From positions 124,001 to 188,000 of the forward strand of contig NZ_JANQJQ010000043.1 of assembly GCF_028281565.1 (NCBI RefSeq): a stretch of 64,000 nucleotides of DNA. Reading direction: 5' to 3'. A program made the position numbers and the translations under genes. This document shows positions 43,581 to 52,091 of this stretch, piece by piece. This stretch comes from Seonamhaeicola sp. Its GTDB lineage: Bacteria > Bacteroidota > Bacteroidia > Flavobacteriales > Flavobacteriaceae. The notes beneath the pieces are model-generated. The model was not told the DNA's origin, ran no database searches, and was given only the letters and a program-made list of their open reading frames with translations. The first letter of the stretch is position 1, and every line of letters begins with the position of its first letter.

Positions 43581-43610
43581 TTGGTATAGTTTTAATAAAT
43601 AGTATATTTG
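43581..43610 (+). promoter_or_regulatory. Consensus promoter of tRNA-Arg
   Basis: TTG at 43581-43583 and TATATTTG at 43603-43610 with exactly 19 bases between, a full Bacteroidota promoter. The tRNA starts 14 bases further on. Confidence 0.85.
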
Positions 43611-43623
43611 CACCCACAAAAAT

Positions 43624-43697
43624 GGCCACGTGGCGCAACTGAATAGCGCATCTGATTACGGCTCAGAAGGTTGCAGGTTTGAATCCTGCCGTGGTCA
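43624..43697 (+). tRNA. tRNA-Arg (anticodon ACG)
   Basis: A 74-base cloverleaf: acceptor GGCCACG/CGTGGTC (one G-T pair), D-arm GCGC..GCGC, anticodon stem TCTGA/TCAGA with loop TTACGGC (anticodon ACG), T-arm GCAGG-TTTGAAT-CCTGC, discriminator A, no encoded CCA. Its 3' end is the source of two further copies downstream. Confidence 0.97.
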
Positions 43698-43698
43698 C
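43682..43698 (+). other. Candidate att core 1 (tRNA-Arg 3' end)
   Basis: AATCCTGCCGTGGTCAC, the last 16 bases of tRNA-Arg plus one. The same 17 bases recur at 43798 and 43878, which marks this as a likely integration site for mobile DNA. Confidence 0.6.
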
Positions 43699-43706
43699 GA
43701 ATAAAT

Positions 43707-43760
43707 AAAAAAACTCGACATCAAATCAAGCTCGCTTGAATTTGTAAGTGGAGTTTTTTT
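43707..43760 (+). terminator. Long imperfect hairpin after tRNA-Arg
   Basis: AAAAAAACTC...AAGC and GCTT...GAGTTTTTTT pair over about 25 positions with a few mismatches and a TC turn. It ends in a T-run and is a likely terminator for the tRNA transcript. Confidence 0.75.
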
Positions 43761-43797
43761 ATTTTCAAAGCGGAGCTTTGTCAGGAACATCAAAGAT

Positions 43798-43814
43798 AAT
43801 CCTGCCGTGGTCAC
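43798..43814 (+). other. Candidate att core 2
   Basis: A second exact copy of the 17-base tRNA-Arg 3' core, 116 bases after the first. Copies 2 and 3 share 19 bases (TAATCCTGCCGTGGTCACT). Confidence 0.65.
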
Positions 43815-43877
43815 TTAGAGCATGTCAAATCATGGATTTTGTATTGTAAGGTGGGATTGGCTGGGATCAACGTAGTT

Positions 43878-43894
43878 AATCCTGCCGTGGTCAC
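43878..43894 (+). other. Candidate att core 3
   Basis: A third exact copy of the core, 80 bases after the second. The 64 bases between copies 2 and 3 show no gene. The sequence from here to the GH123 cluster could be the left end of an integrated island or a stack of old scars. Confidence 0.65.
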
Positions 43895-43920
43895 TGAAAT
43901 ACTTTCAATTAAATTCATTA

Positions 43921-43951
43921 CCCCGTAGTTTGTAGGAACTACGGGGTTTTT
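43921..43951 (+). terminator. CCCCGTAGTT-AACTACGGGG hairpin with T-tract
   Basis: A perfect 10-bp stem (43921-43930 and 43937-43946), 6-base loop, then TTTTTG. A textbook terminator with no gene directly upstream, apparently orphaned in the att region. Confidence 0.8.
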
Positions 43952-44065
43952 GTTTTCAGTTGGTTTCGAAACAATTTGTGCAATTTTACTTTGTTGTTTC
44001 ACCATTGCTTCACTTGATTTGCTCAATAGTTTAATAAACCACTCTAAATAAGGTGTTTCGGTTTA

Positions 44066-44087
44066 CGTTCAAATCCCGTCGCAATTA
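44066..44087 (+). pseudogene. Fragment resembling a tRNA 3' end
   Basis: CGTTCAAATCCCGTCGCAATTA has the T-loop TTCAAAT, the 3' T-stem strand CCCGT and an acceptor-like tail CGCAATTA, but the upstream T-stem strand and the rest of a tRNA are missing. It could be a scar from integration at a different tRNA. The 516 bases between tRNA-Arg and the first GH123 gene otherwise hold only the att copies, hairpins and the regulatory motif listed. Confidence 0.3.
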
Positions 44088-44125
44088 TAACTTTTTGCAA
44101 TTAGTTTTTACTTAGTAGTCAAAAA

Positions 44126-44148
44126 CACCACCCTTTTATTACGAAAAC
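44126..44148 (+). promoter_or_regulatory. Shared upstream motif, copy 1 (GH123 operon)
   Basis: ACCACCC-TTTTATTA-CGAAAAC, 65 bases before the first GH123 start codon. It resembles copies at 48896 and 56335; here the spacer between CCC and CG is 8 instead of 7. Confidence 0.4.
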
Positions 44149-44213
44149 CCGAGCTTTCATTTAGGACGATATGGTTTTTCTTTGAATGGCAATAAAGTTT
44201 CAAAATTAAAACT

Positions 44214-46142
44214 ATGTTTAATATAAAAAAGATTTCCTTTTTAGGAGGTGTTTTAATCTTATTATCAGGCTGTTTCAGTAAGACCATTGAAACTAAGAAT
44301 GAGCAGGTTTTGGATAATGTCAAAAATGTGCCTGAATGGTTAAGAATGAATGTCGATGAAGCTTTACCTTTCGATAGCTTAAATATTTGGATCCCTACAA
44401 ATAATTTTCAGACTTCTTCACTGATAAGAGTACCTAGGTTTCCTAGAAAGATATCGGATAAAGAAATAAGGAAAAATAATGCGCTAACCGATTTTAATAT
44501 TTCTCCATTGCAACAAGGAGAAATCCTCCATTTAAAAGCCGTTAAAAATGAACAAGTGTCTGCACAATTGGCAATAGGAGCAAAACTTCGATTAAGAAAT
44601 TTAGAGATTGAGGTTGGAGATTTATCGAATGATAAAGGGGAAGTTTTTAAAGCTTCGAATATCAAAATAAGATATGTTAAATATTTACCAGTTCAAAGAT
44701 CAAGGAGTGAATACAAGTGGTCCCCCAAACTTGAAAGTATAGTAGGTGAGGGGACTTCTGGAAACATGAGCCCAAATGTGATTGGTGACCCTTTAGTGGA
44801 GGCAGCCAAAATAGACATACCGGCCTATAGGGCGCAACCTGTTTGGTTTACGTTTACTATACCGAAGAATTCAAATCCCGGACTTTATAGCGGAGTTGTA
44901 ACCGTGAAAATTGATAAGGTTGAAGTAGCCTCGTATGTACTTGAATTGGATGTTTTGGATATGGAAATACCAGACCCCATTGATTATAGTTTTCATTTGG
45001 ATCTTTGGGTTAATCCAAGTGCAATTGCAGGTTATTATAAATTAGAGCACTGGTCCGAAAAGCATTGGGATTTAATTTCTGAATATCTTAAAGAATATGC
45101 TTCAAGAGGCGGAAAAAATATCACAGCTATAATTACTCAAGAACCTTGGCATAAACCATGGATAGGTGATACCACCCATTCTCAGGTAACTTTTGGTTAC
45201 CAAAGTATGGTCAAGTGGATTAAGACCACAGATAATAATTGGGAATTTGATTTTTCAGTTTTTGATAAATATGTGGAAGTTGCTACCAAGGCAGGAATTA
45301 CAGGCATTATAAATGCTTTTTCCATGACTCCTTTCCAGACAGACCAGGCTATTCATTATTTAGATACAGAGGACAACCAGAATAAGGTTGTTAAATTACG
45401 TTTGAACGAACCTGCATATGAGAATGCATGGACCGCCTTTTTAATAAAATTCAAAAAGCATTTAAAAGCTAAAAATATACTTGACAGAGTTTATTTAGCC
45501 TTTGATGAAAAACCGGAAGAAGATATGGAGATTCTGCGCAGTATTATTGCGAACGCAGCCCCAGAGTTTTTAGGCAAAATAACAATTGCAGGACACCCTG
45601 AAATGGGAAAGTATTCCGATAATTTATCAATATCCTATATGTTCTTTCCAGGACAGTCTTTGGAAGGAAAGGGAAAAGTACCTGTTTTACCAACTATTGG
45701 AGAAAGGATTAAACAAGATAAACTAACGACGTTTTATTTATGTGCAGAGCCTTCTCACCCTAATACAATGACCTATTCACCTGCTATTGAGGGACAGTTG
45801 ATTCCTTGGCTGGCATTGAAGTATAATATCGATGGATATCTTAGATGGGCTTTTAATGATTGGACTATGGATCCTTTCAATGAGCCAGTTTTTAATCACG
45901 CTCAAGGTGATGATTACCAAATATATCCCGGTAAAAATGGGCCTATTTCTTCTATTCGCTGGGAGTTGCTAAAAGAAGGAATTGAAGATTATGAATTATT
46001 TAATGTTATCAGAGAAAAGGGCTTCGTTTCACCGGAAGGTTTGTCCGATATAATTGATTTGGCTACTAGAAATCAAGATGGTAGATATAAGAATGCCTCT
46101 GACTTTTTGGAAGTTAGAAATGAATTATTGCAGATTAAATAA
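44214..46142 (+). CDS. GH123/DUF4091-family glycoside hydrolase lipoprotein (paralog A1)
   Basis: A 642-residue lipoprotein (lipobox LILLSGC, Cys about residue 20). The N-terminal part (to about 250) is beta-rich with LNIWIPTNNFQTSSLIRV, YRAQPVWFTFTIP and an IPDPIDYSFHLDLWVNP linker into a TIM barrel. The barrel contains the adjacent Asp-Glu pair of GH123 (LAFDEKPEE, D431-E432) and ends with GYLRWAFNDW and SSIRWELLKEGIEDYELF. GH123 enzymes are retaining, substrate-assisted beta-N-acetylgalactosaminidases. Predicted to act at the cell surface or periplasm. First gene of a three-gene operon; closely similar to the next gene. Confidence 0.88.
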   Translation: MFNIKKISFLGGVLILLSGCFSKTIETKNEQVLDNVKNVPEWLRMNVDEALPFDSLNIWIPTNNFQTSSLIRVPRFPRKISDKEIRKNNALTDFNISPLQQGEILHLKAVKNEQVSAQLAIGAKLRLRNLEIEVGDLSNDKGEVFKASNIKIRYVKYLPVQRSRSEYKWSPKLESIVGEGTSGNMSPNVIGDPLVEAAKIDIPAYRAQPVWFTFTIPKNSNPGLYSGVVTVKIDKVEVASYVLELDVLDMEIPDPIDYSFHLDLWVNPSAIAGYYKLEHWSEKHWDLISEYLKEYASRGGKNITAIITQEPWHKPWIGDTTHSQVTFGYQSMVKWIKTTDNNWEFDFSVFDKYVEVATKAGITGIINAFSMTPFQTDQAIHYLDTEDNQNKVVKLRLNEPAYENAWTAFLIKFKKHLKAKNILDRVYLAFDEKPEEDMEILRSIIANAAPEFLGKITIAGHPEMGKYSDNLSISYMFFPGQSLEGKGKVPVLPTIGERIKQDKLTTFYLCAEPSHPNTMTYSPAIEGQLIPWLALKYNIDGYLRWAFNDWTMDPFNEPVFNHAQGDDYQIYPGKNGPISSIRWELLKEGIEDYELFNVIREKGFVSPEGLSDIIDLATRNQDGRYKNASDFLEVRNELLQIK

Positions 46143-46162
46143 CAGGATTTTAAAATTTAAAT

Positions 46163-48142
46163 ATGAAAATATTAATTAAAATGAAGGATGGCAAAGTGGC
46201 TAAAAGCATTTTGGTGGTCTTGATAGTGTTGATTATTTCCTGTCAGCCTAAGAAAAAAAATAATACTGATGAGTTAGATGCTGAAATAGCTCAAACGATG
46301 GATCCAATTAATAGAATCCCCGAGTGGTTACAGTTTGAAATTGAGAACAATCTACCATCAGAGGATTTAAATGTATGGGTTCCAACTGGCGATCTACAAA
46401 CCTCTTCAATGATTAGGGTACCAAGATTTCCTGTAAAGTATACAAAGGAGAGATTTGAAAGTACACCTTATAGTTTAGATCGGTTTAAAATTAATTTGAT
46501 TGATGAAACCACTAATCTTAAACTGTCAGGAGTTAAAAATGAACAGATTTCTGTTCAGATTGCCATCGCAGCTAAAAAGAATGTCAATAATTTAAGGGTA
46601 GATGTTAGTGATTTTTTGTCGGAAAGCGGTGGGCATATTGCTGGTAGAAATGTTCAAATTAGGTATGTTAAATACGTCCCAGTTCAAAGAGCACGGAGTG
46701 AATTGTCCTGGACGTTGAAACCAGAAGAAATATATGGACCGGAAGTGTCCGGTTTTGGATCACCAGATATTGTAGGAGACCCATTGGTTGAAGTTTCTGA
46801 AGTTTATGTGCCAGCGTTTCGGGCACAACCTGTATGGTTTACTGTTTCCATTCCAAAAGATGCCAAATCGGGAATTTATAAAGGTACTATCAGCATGGTA
46901 TCAAAGGAATTTCCAAAAAAAGAAATCCCAATTACCCTAGAAGTTTTGGACAAAGAAATACCGGATGCAAAAGATTACAAGTTCTTTTTGGACTTATGGT
47001 TAAATCCGAATGCTATTGCAGTTGCTAATAACATAGAGCTATGGTCAGAAAAGCACTGGGATTTGGTTGAAAAATACATGGACGATCTAGTGTCTAGAGG
47101 TGCTAAAACCATAACCACCACCATAACCCACGACCCTTGGAAGATAGAATGGATTGATAATACAAGGCATTCGCAAACTGGTATCGGATATACGCCAATG
47201 ATTCAATGGAAATTGTTAAAAGATAATACATGGACATATGATTATTCCATATTTGATAAATATGTAACCTTAGCACTAAATACTGGTCTTAGGGAGCGTA
47301 TAGATGTATTTTCATTAACGCCTTTTGAATGGGGCGGAAAGCGATACGTAACCTATTTTGATGAAGAAAAAGGTGAAATTATAGAAGAAGATTTTGAGCC
47401 ATCAGATGAAAAATATGAAGCCTTATGGATTGCCTTTTTAAAAGACTTTGAAGTGCATCTTAAAAGTAAGGGTTGGTTTGAAAAGACCTATTTGAGTTTT
47501 GATGAAAGTCCTAAGGATGTTATAGAATCTATTCTTAAAATAGTAAAATTAGGAGCGCCAGATTTTTTAAATAGATTTTCAATAGCAGGTAAGCCTCATA
47601 CTTCTAGTTTAGCCCAATCCTTGTCAATCTTCTATCTACATTTTACATCGGAATTCAATAAAGAAAAACCAGTTGAGGATTTATTAAGGGAAAGAAAAGA
47701 ATCGGACAAAACAACTACCGTATATTTATGTGGAGAGCCGGCATACCCTAATACCTTTACGTATTCTCCGGCTATAGAATCTCAACTGATACCATGGTTA
47801 GCTCTAAAAATGAAGACCGATGGCTATTTAAGATGGGCTTACAATAGTTGGTCTGATAAAGACCCATTTAACAATCCTGTTTTTAATTTTATCCAAGGTG
47901 ATGATTATTATGTTTACCCAGGTGAGGACGGTCCGGTGTCATCAATTAGATGGGAGTTGATGAAAGAAGGTATAGAAGATTATGAACTTTATAAGATTCT
48001 AGAAGAGCAAGGAAACGTTTCTGAAGAGGTCCTTCAAAATGTTATAGAACTGGCAACTAGAAATGAAAATGGGAAATTTAAAAGTATTTATGATTTTATT
48101 AAAGCCAGACAAATGCTTTTACAAAATGAAAATGTGGAATAA
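46163..48142 (+). CDS. GH123/DUF4091-family glycoside hydrolase lipoprotein (paralog A2)
   Basis: A 659-residue lipoprotein (lipobox VLIIISCQ; an internal Met at residue 7 could be the true start). It shares the whole plan of A1: LNVWVPTGDLQTSSMIRVPRFP, PAFRAQPVWFTVSIP, the Asp-Glu pair in LSFDESPKD (D447-E448), YLCGEPAYPNTFTYSPAIE and GYLRWAYNSW. It starts 20 bases after A1 and overlaps the SGNH gene. The two presumably differ in linkage or aglycone preference. Confidence 0.88.
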   Translation: MKILIKMKDGKVAKSILVVLIVLIISCQPKKKNNTDELDAEIAQTMDPINRIPEWLQFEIENNLPSEDLNVWVPTGDLQTSSMIRVPRFPVKYTKERFESTPYSLDRFKINLIDETTNLKLSGVKNEQISVQIAIAAKKNVNNLRVDVSDFLSESGGHIAGRNVQIRYVKYVPVQRARSELSWTLKPEEIYGPEVSGFGSPDIVGDPLVEVSEVYVPAFRAQPVWFTVSIPKDAKSGIYKGTISMVSKEFPKKEIPITLEVLDKEIPDAKDYKFFLDLWLNPNAIAVANNIELWSEKHWDLVEKYMDDLVSRGAKTITTTITHDPWKIEWIDNTRHSQTGIGYTPMIQWKLLKDNTWTYDYSIFDKYVTLALNTGLRERIDVFSLTPFEWGGKRYVTYFDEEKGEIIEEDFEPSDEKYEALWIAFLKDFEVHLKSKGWFEKTYLSFDESPKDVIESILKIVKLGAPDFLNRFSIAGKPHTSSLAQSLSIFYLHFTSEFNKEKPVEDLLRERKESDKTTTVYLCGEPAYPNTFTYSPAIESQLIPWLALKMKTDGYLRWAYNSWSDKDPFNNPVFNFIQGDDYYVYPGEDGPVSSIRWELMKEGIEDYELYKILEEQGNVSEEVLQNVIELATRNENGKFKSIYDFIKARQMLLQNENVE

Positions 48143-48836
48143 GTTCATTTTGATTTTATTTTTCGTTTTTACAAATTGTAAATCCGTTAGTAATTATAGA
48201 CAAGAAATCAATGGATTGTATCCTCCTTCCAACGTCAATATCCCGTATCATACTGAATGGGCAAGGCATCATTATCCCTTAAGAATAAGGCACTTCAAAA
48301 AGAACCCTTTAAATTATGATGATATTGTTTTTATCGGAAACAGCATTACTGAAAGTGGAGGAGATTGGGGAAAAAGGTTGGGACTTGAGAATGTGAAAAA
48401 TAGAGGTATTTCTGGTGATGTTACAGAAGGGGTTTTAAGTAGATTGAACGAAATAGTACATTATAATCCTAAGGCTGTTATCATTTTAATTGGAATAAAC
48501 GACATGTTTAATGAGGAATTATCTCCGGAATATATAGCAAATAATATATTTAAAATAACAGATGTTATAGTAAGGAAGTCTCCTAAAACAGCCATTTATG
48601 TTCAAACTATTTTGCCAACTTCAAATCAACATTTGATTGAAAAAATCCTAAAGACCAATAAAATTCTTAAAGAGAAAAAAGGGGCATTTGAGTTAATAGA
48701 TATTTATGAGATATTTGTGGATAACTCTAATGGTTTAATACAAGAGAAGTTTACCTATGATGGTACTCATCTAACAGAAATAGGTTACAATCATTGGGCT
48801 CATTACTTGAAAAGTACAATTTTAAATAAGCCATAA
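48126..48836 (+). CDS. SGNH/GDSL-family hydrolase lipoprotein (probable carbohydrate esterase)
   Basis: A 236-residue lipoprotein (MKMWNKF, then ILFFVFTNCKS). The four SGNH blocks are visible: IGNSITESGG (nucleophile Ser), GDVTEG, LIGINDM and DGTHLTEIGY with the catalytic Asp-His. Such proteins de-esterify sugars, commonly removing O-acetyl groups. I choose the ATG at 48126, which overlaps the GH123 A2 stop by 17 bases; the longer frame from 48063 lies wholly inside A2 and lacks a signal at its start. Deacetylation ahead of GH123 action is inferred from the operon. Confidence 0.87.
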   Translation: MKMWNKFILILFFVFTNCKSVSNYRQEINGLYPPSNVNIPYHTEWARHHYPLRIRHFKKNPLNYDDIVFIGNSITESGGDWGKRLGLENVKNRGISGDVTEGVLSRLNEIVHYNPKAVIILIGINDMFNEELSPEYIANNIFKITDVIVRKSPKTAIYVQTILPTSNQHLIEKILKTNKILKEKKGAFELIDIYEIFVDNSNGLIQEKFTYDGTHLTEIGYNHWAHYLKSTILNKP

Positions 48837-48895
48837 ATGAAATAAGCTTTTATTTACTTTTAAGGATTGTTGGTTTTTTTACCTAAATTTAAAAA

Positions 48896-48921
48896 TACCT
48901 ACCCTCTTTTACGAAATTACC
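48896..48921 (+). promoter_or_regulatory. Shared upstream motif, copy 2 (GEVED protein)
   Basis: TACCTACCC-TCTTTTA-CGAAATTACC, 57 bases before the start codon at 48979. Best match to copy 3 at 56335 (about 18 of 23 positions). Confidence 0.5.
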
Positions 48922-48978
48922 AATCTATTACTTTTCATTTCATAATTAGTTTTAGGCTTAATCTAAAATTAATTAATC

Positions 48979-49818
48979 ATGAAGAAAATTACATTGAAAG
49001 TTTTAACAGTAATAATAGTTACTATTAGTTTTCAGGCACAAGCCCAGTATTGTTCTGCATCTTGTACGGGGGCAAATTATGGTCTTTATGTGGAAACAGT
49101 TGTTACTACTGGGGGTACAACGAACATTAATCATACGGGTGGTTCTGGAACAGATTACTATTTGTCAGTGGCTGAGACTTTGACCATTCCGGCAGGGGAG
49201 ACCTTTAATATAGCAACAACACCTGGGGGCGCTGGTGCGCCAGGAGTTCGTGCAGTGATTTATATTGACTATAATGGAGATGGTGATTTTGAGGATTCAG
49301 GTGAACTTGTAGGTGCTATGAGCCCAGAAAAGGTTTGGAGAGATCCGGCACCAACAGACAATATGGATGTAACTGTACCTGTTAATGCTGTAGTTGGAGC
49401 AACTAAAATGCGTATTTTAGGAGGAGATGCATGGGCTTATAATGATGATATGAGTGGAAATGATCCGGATGGTCCCGGTATACCTGCTTCGCCTTGTGGA
49501 GATCTGGCTAATGCCTCTTTTAAAGATTTTGATGTGCAAATTGAGGCCTCTTTGGGAGTAGATGATTTATCAAATGACCTGCAATTTTCAGTTTACCCTA
49601 ACCCCTTAAAAGGAGATTTTATAAATTTAAGTATGAATGCTCAAAATCAAATAGTAGATATTAAACTGTATAATATTACCGGAAAGATGATTTTTAAGAC
49701 CACATACAAATCTTTTATGGGACACGAAGAAATTCAAATTCCTTCATTAGTAAGTGGTGTTTACTTATTGAATGTGAAAACTAATAATGGTTCATTTACA
49801 AAGAAAATTATTAAGTAA
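48979..49818 (+). CDS. Secreted GEVED-domain protein with T9SS sorting signal
   Basis: A 279-residue exported protein. The signal peptide (IIVTISFQAQAQ) is followed by one GEVED domain (about residues 24-190) with the acidic repeat YIDYNGDGDFEDSGE, likely calcium-binding, and ending CGDLANASFKDFDVQIE. Residues about 205-279 are a type A T9SS sorting domain (VYPNPLKGDFINLS ... SGVYLLNVKTNNG ... TKKIIK). No catalytic domain is present, so it may be a binding or adhesion module. It resembles the third GEVED domain of the 1139-residue GH123 further on. Confidence 0.85.
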   Translation: MKKITLKVLTVIIVTISFQAQAQYCSASCTGANYGLYVETVVTTGGTTNINHTGGSGTDYYLSVAETLTIPAGETFNIATTPGGAGAPGVRAVIYIDYNGDGDFEDSGELVGAMSPEKVWRDPAPTDNMDVTVPVNAVVGATKMRILGGDAWAYNDDMSGNDPDGPGIPASPCGDLANASFKDFDVQIEASLGVDDLSNDLQFSVYPNPLKGDFINLSMNAQNQIVDIKLYNITGKMIFKTTYKSFMGHEEIQIPSLVSGVYLLNVKTNNGSFTKKIIK

Positions 49819-49969
49819 TCCTTCATAACACTTAAGTAATTTGACTGTTGAAGAATCTCATTATATTAATATATTGAGGTTCTTCTATTTACTAAAAAAA
49901 GCATAACATTTAAAATGGTTACAGTAATGGAAAACAATATTGTCAACACTAAAATAGAAAATAATTAAA

Positions 49970-51964
49970 ATGAATATAAAGGCCATTTTTAAGTATGGAA
50001 TCATGAGGGGAAATCCATTTTTGATTGTTGTTTTATTAATTGGATTAATTGGACAAGCTCAAAATATTCATGGTTCTTTTGAGTCAAAATTCAAACGCTA
50101 TCAAAAAGGAGAAAGGTTTCAAGGTGAATCCACATTGCAATGGGAGGCTGTAGCTTGGAAGGGAGAACGTATCAACAAGCAGATAGTTTTATGGAGTGAT
50201 AGCCCTCATGAAAACCTTGAATATAGGATAGAGTCATTTAAGAGCGTAAATGATGGTAATAGTACAATTGACACAGAGTTTATCTCTTGGAGGTTTCCTT
50301 CATATGTAAAAGGTGATACAGAGGCAAGAAGTTGTACAACAGTGGCAGAAGGGCAAGGGTTTGATAGTATAAGGCCTTTTGTTGAAATTGCGGATGCTTT
50401 AATTGAGACACCTGTTAATACAATACCCATTAATGAGCCATTAAAGATATGGCTTACCATAGATGTTCCTGTTAACCAAACCTCTGGAAAATATGTCGGA
50501 AGTTTTGTGGTTAGTCAAGGTGAAAAAGAACTAAAGACATTTACTATAAATCTTCAGGTTTTAGATTATGAATTGCCCAAACCAAAAGACTGGAACTTTC
50601 ATTTAGATATTTGGCAATGGCCATTGCAGCCTTTAGAATATTATAATATGGCTGAAGACAAGAAAATAAAGGCTTGGTCTAAAGAACATTTTGAATTATT
50701 AAAACCATTCTATAAAGCTTTAGCCAACATGGGACAAAAGGTGATTTTTACTCAGATAAATGATAGTAAATCCCCTTTGGTTAAATGGATAAGGGATGAT
50801 AAGGGTAACTGGAGCTTTAATTTCGAGGCATTTGATGCATATGTTGCCCAAATGCAAAAATGGGGGATTAGAAAGCAGATTAGCTGCCACGTTAAGCTGG
50901 GAAGCAAACACAGTGATTTACCTTATTATTCGAAAGGGGAAGAAAAAATAAAGCATTTAAGTTTAAAAAAGTGGTCTCCTGAGTATAATAGTATTTGGAA
51001 ATCCTTTCTTAATAACTTTAAGGCGCACCTTATAAAAAAAGGCTGGTATGATAAAACAACATTGTTTTTTGACGAGCTAAGACAGGAAGAAATGATTGAC
51101 CTTATTGACTTTATGCAAGGCTTTGACCCAGATTGGAACTTGGCTATGGCTTATGGGCATGTTCAAAGTGAAAAGGTAATGAATTTACTTAGTGATGCCT
51201 CAGGTATTTTAGGTGTTGCGAACAATACAGGGAGAAAAGAAAAAACAAATACGTTTTATACAAGCTGTACGGAAACGATTCCCAACAATTATGTTACCCC
51301 TGTCAATAATGTAGCAGAAATGACCTGGATGCCTTGGCATGCTGCAAGAGAAGGTTTTGATGGGTATTTAAGATGGGCCTATGATTATTGGACTAAAGAG
51401 GACCCATTTGATACTCGTGATGGAGGATTTACTTCTGGAGACTTTTCAATGGTTTATAGGTCCAAAAACGGAAAGGGAATGAAGCCCATTATGGGTATTA
51501 GAACGGAAATGCTTCGAGAAGGAATTCAGGATTTTGAAAAGATTGAAATATTAAGGAGAACGTTTAGGGCAAATGGGGATTCATTAAGATTAAAGAAAAT
51601 AAATGATGTTGTCAACCTTTTTTCAGCATCTAGTGGATCTCAGGCATTAGAATTGGTCAGTAAGGCACAAAAAACACTCGAACAACTTTCTCTTAAGAAA
51701 GAAATTCAGCATAAAGCTAAAACGCTTAAAAATAATGTGGAGGTTAAAGTAAATAAAGATATTAATGAAATTACCATTACGACAAAAAAGGCTGTTTTTG
51801 AGGTGGAGATTTTAACCTATGAAGGCAAAAGAATTTATCTTCAACAATTTGAACAGCCAAATAATGGTAGTGAAATTAAGCTATCTAATCTTGTCCCCGA
51901 TTATTACTTGATAAGAGTTGTTTCAAAAAATGAAGTTTTTGTTGAGGTAGTATATTTTGAATGA
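49970..51964 (+). CDS. GH123/DUF4091-family glycoside hydrolase (paralog B1)
   Basis: A 664-residue exported enzyme (signal ending LIGLIGQAQ). It begins IHGSFESKFKRYQKGE, almost the same as paralog B2. The beta-rich N-terminal domain leads through PKPKDWNFHLDIWQWP into the barrel with the Asp-Glu pair LFFDELRQEE (D368-E369), GYLRWAYDYWTKEDPFDTRDGG and MGIRTEMLREGIQDFE. The last about 75 residues (KAVFEVEILTYEGKRIYLQQ ... YLIRVVSKNEV) look like a degenerate T9SS-type or Ig-like end. Predicted secreted GalNAc-releasing enzyme. Confidence 0.86.
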   Translation: MNIKAIFKYGIMRGNPFLIVVLLIGLIGQAQNIHGSFESKFKRYQKGERFQGESTLQWEAVAWKGERINKQIVLWSDSPHENLEYRIESFKSVNDGNSTIDTEFISWRFPSYVKGDTEARSCTTVAEGQGFDSIRPFVEIADALIETPVNTIPINEPLKIWLTIDVPVNQTSGKYVGSFVVSQGEKELKTFTINLQVLDYELPKPKDWNFHLDIWQWPLQPLEYYNMAEDKKIKAWSKEHFELLKPFYKALANMGQKVIFTQINDSKSPLVKWIRDDKGNWSFNFEAFDAYVAQMQKWGIRKQISCHVKLGSKHSDLPYYSKGEEKIKHLSLKKWSPEYNSIWKSFLNNFKAHLIKKGWYDKTTLFFDELRQEEMIDLIDFMQGFDPDWNLAMAYGHVQSEKVMNLLSDASGILGVANNTGRKEKTNTFYTSCTETIPNNYVTPVNNVAEMTWMPWHAAREGFDGYLRWAYDYWTKEDPFDTRDGGFTSGDFSMVYRSKNGKGMKPIMGIRTEMLREGIQDFEKIEILRRTFRANGDSLRLKKINDVVNLFSASSGSQALELVSKAQKTLEQLSLKKEIQHKAKTLKNNVEVKVNKDINEITITTKKAVFEVEILTYEGKRIYLQQFEQPNNGSEIKLSNLVPDYYLIRVVSKNEVFVEVVYFE

Positions 51965-52091
51965 AAGCTGTACGTTTCATAAATACTTTCCTTCCATAAA
52001 ACTTAGAATACGAATTCACCCTACTACAATTACAATATTACACAACATAAATCTAGTATTCATAGGCTTCTTTTGTAATTAAAAGAATTGT

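Noticed and set aside
43798-43894. Additional partial tRNA-Arg genes
   Set aside because: Only the last 17-19 bases are repeated; D-arm and anticodon arm are absent, so these are not functional tRNAs.
43811-44026. A 71-residue minus-strand frame between tRNA-Arg and the GH123 genes
   Set aside because: It runs through the att copies and the orphan terminator hairpin. A short stretch (SKSSEAMVKQQSKIAQIV) looks coding-like and might be a remnant of a mobile-element gene, but there is no start, no family match and an apparent frameshift upstream.
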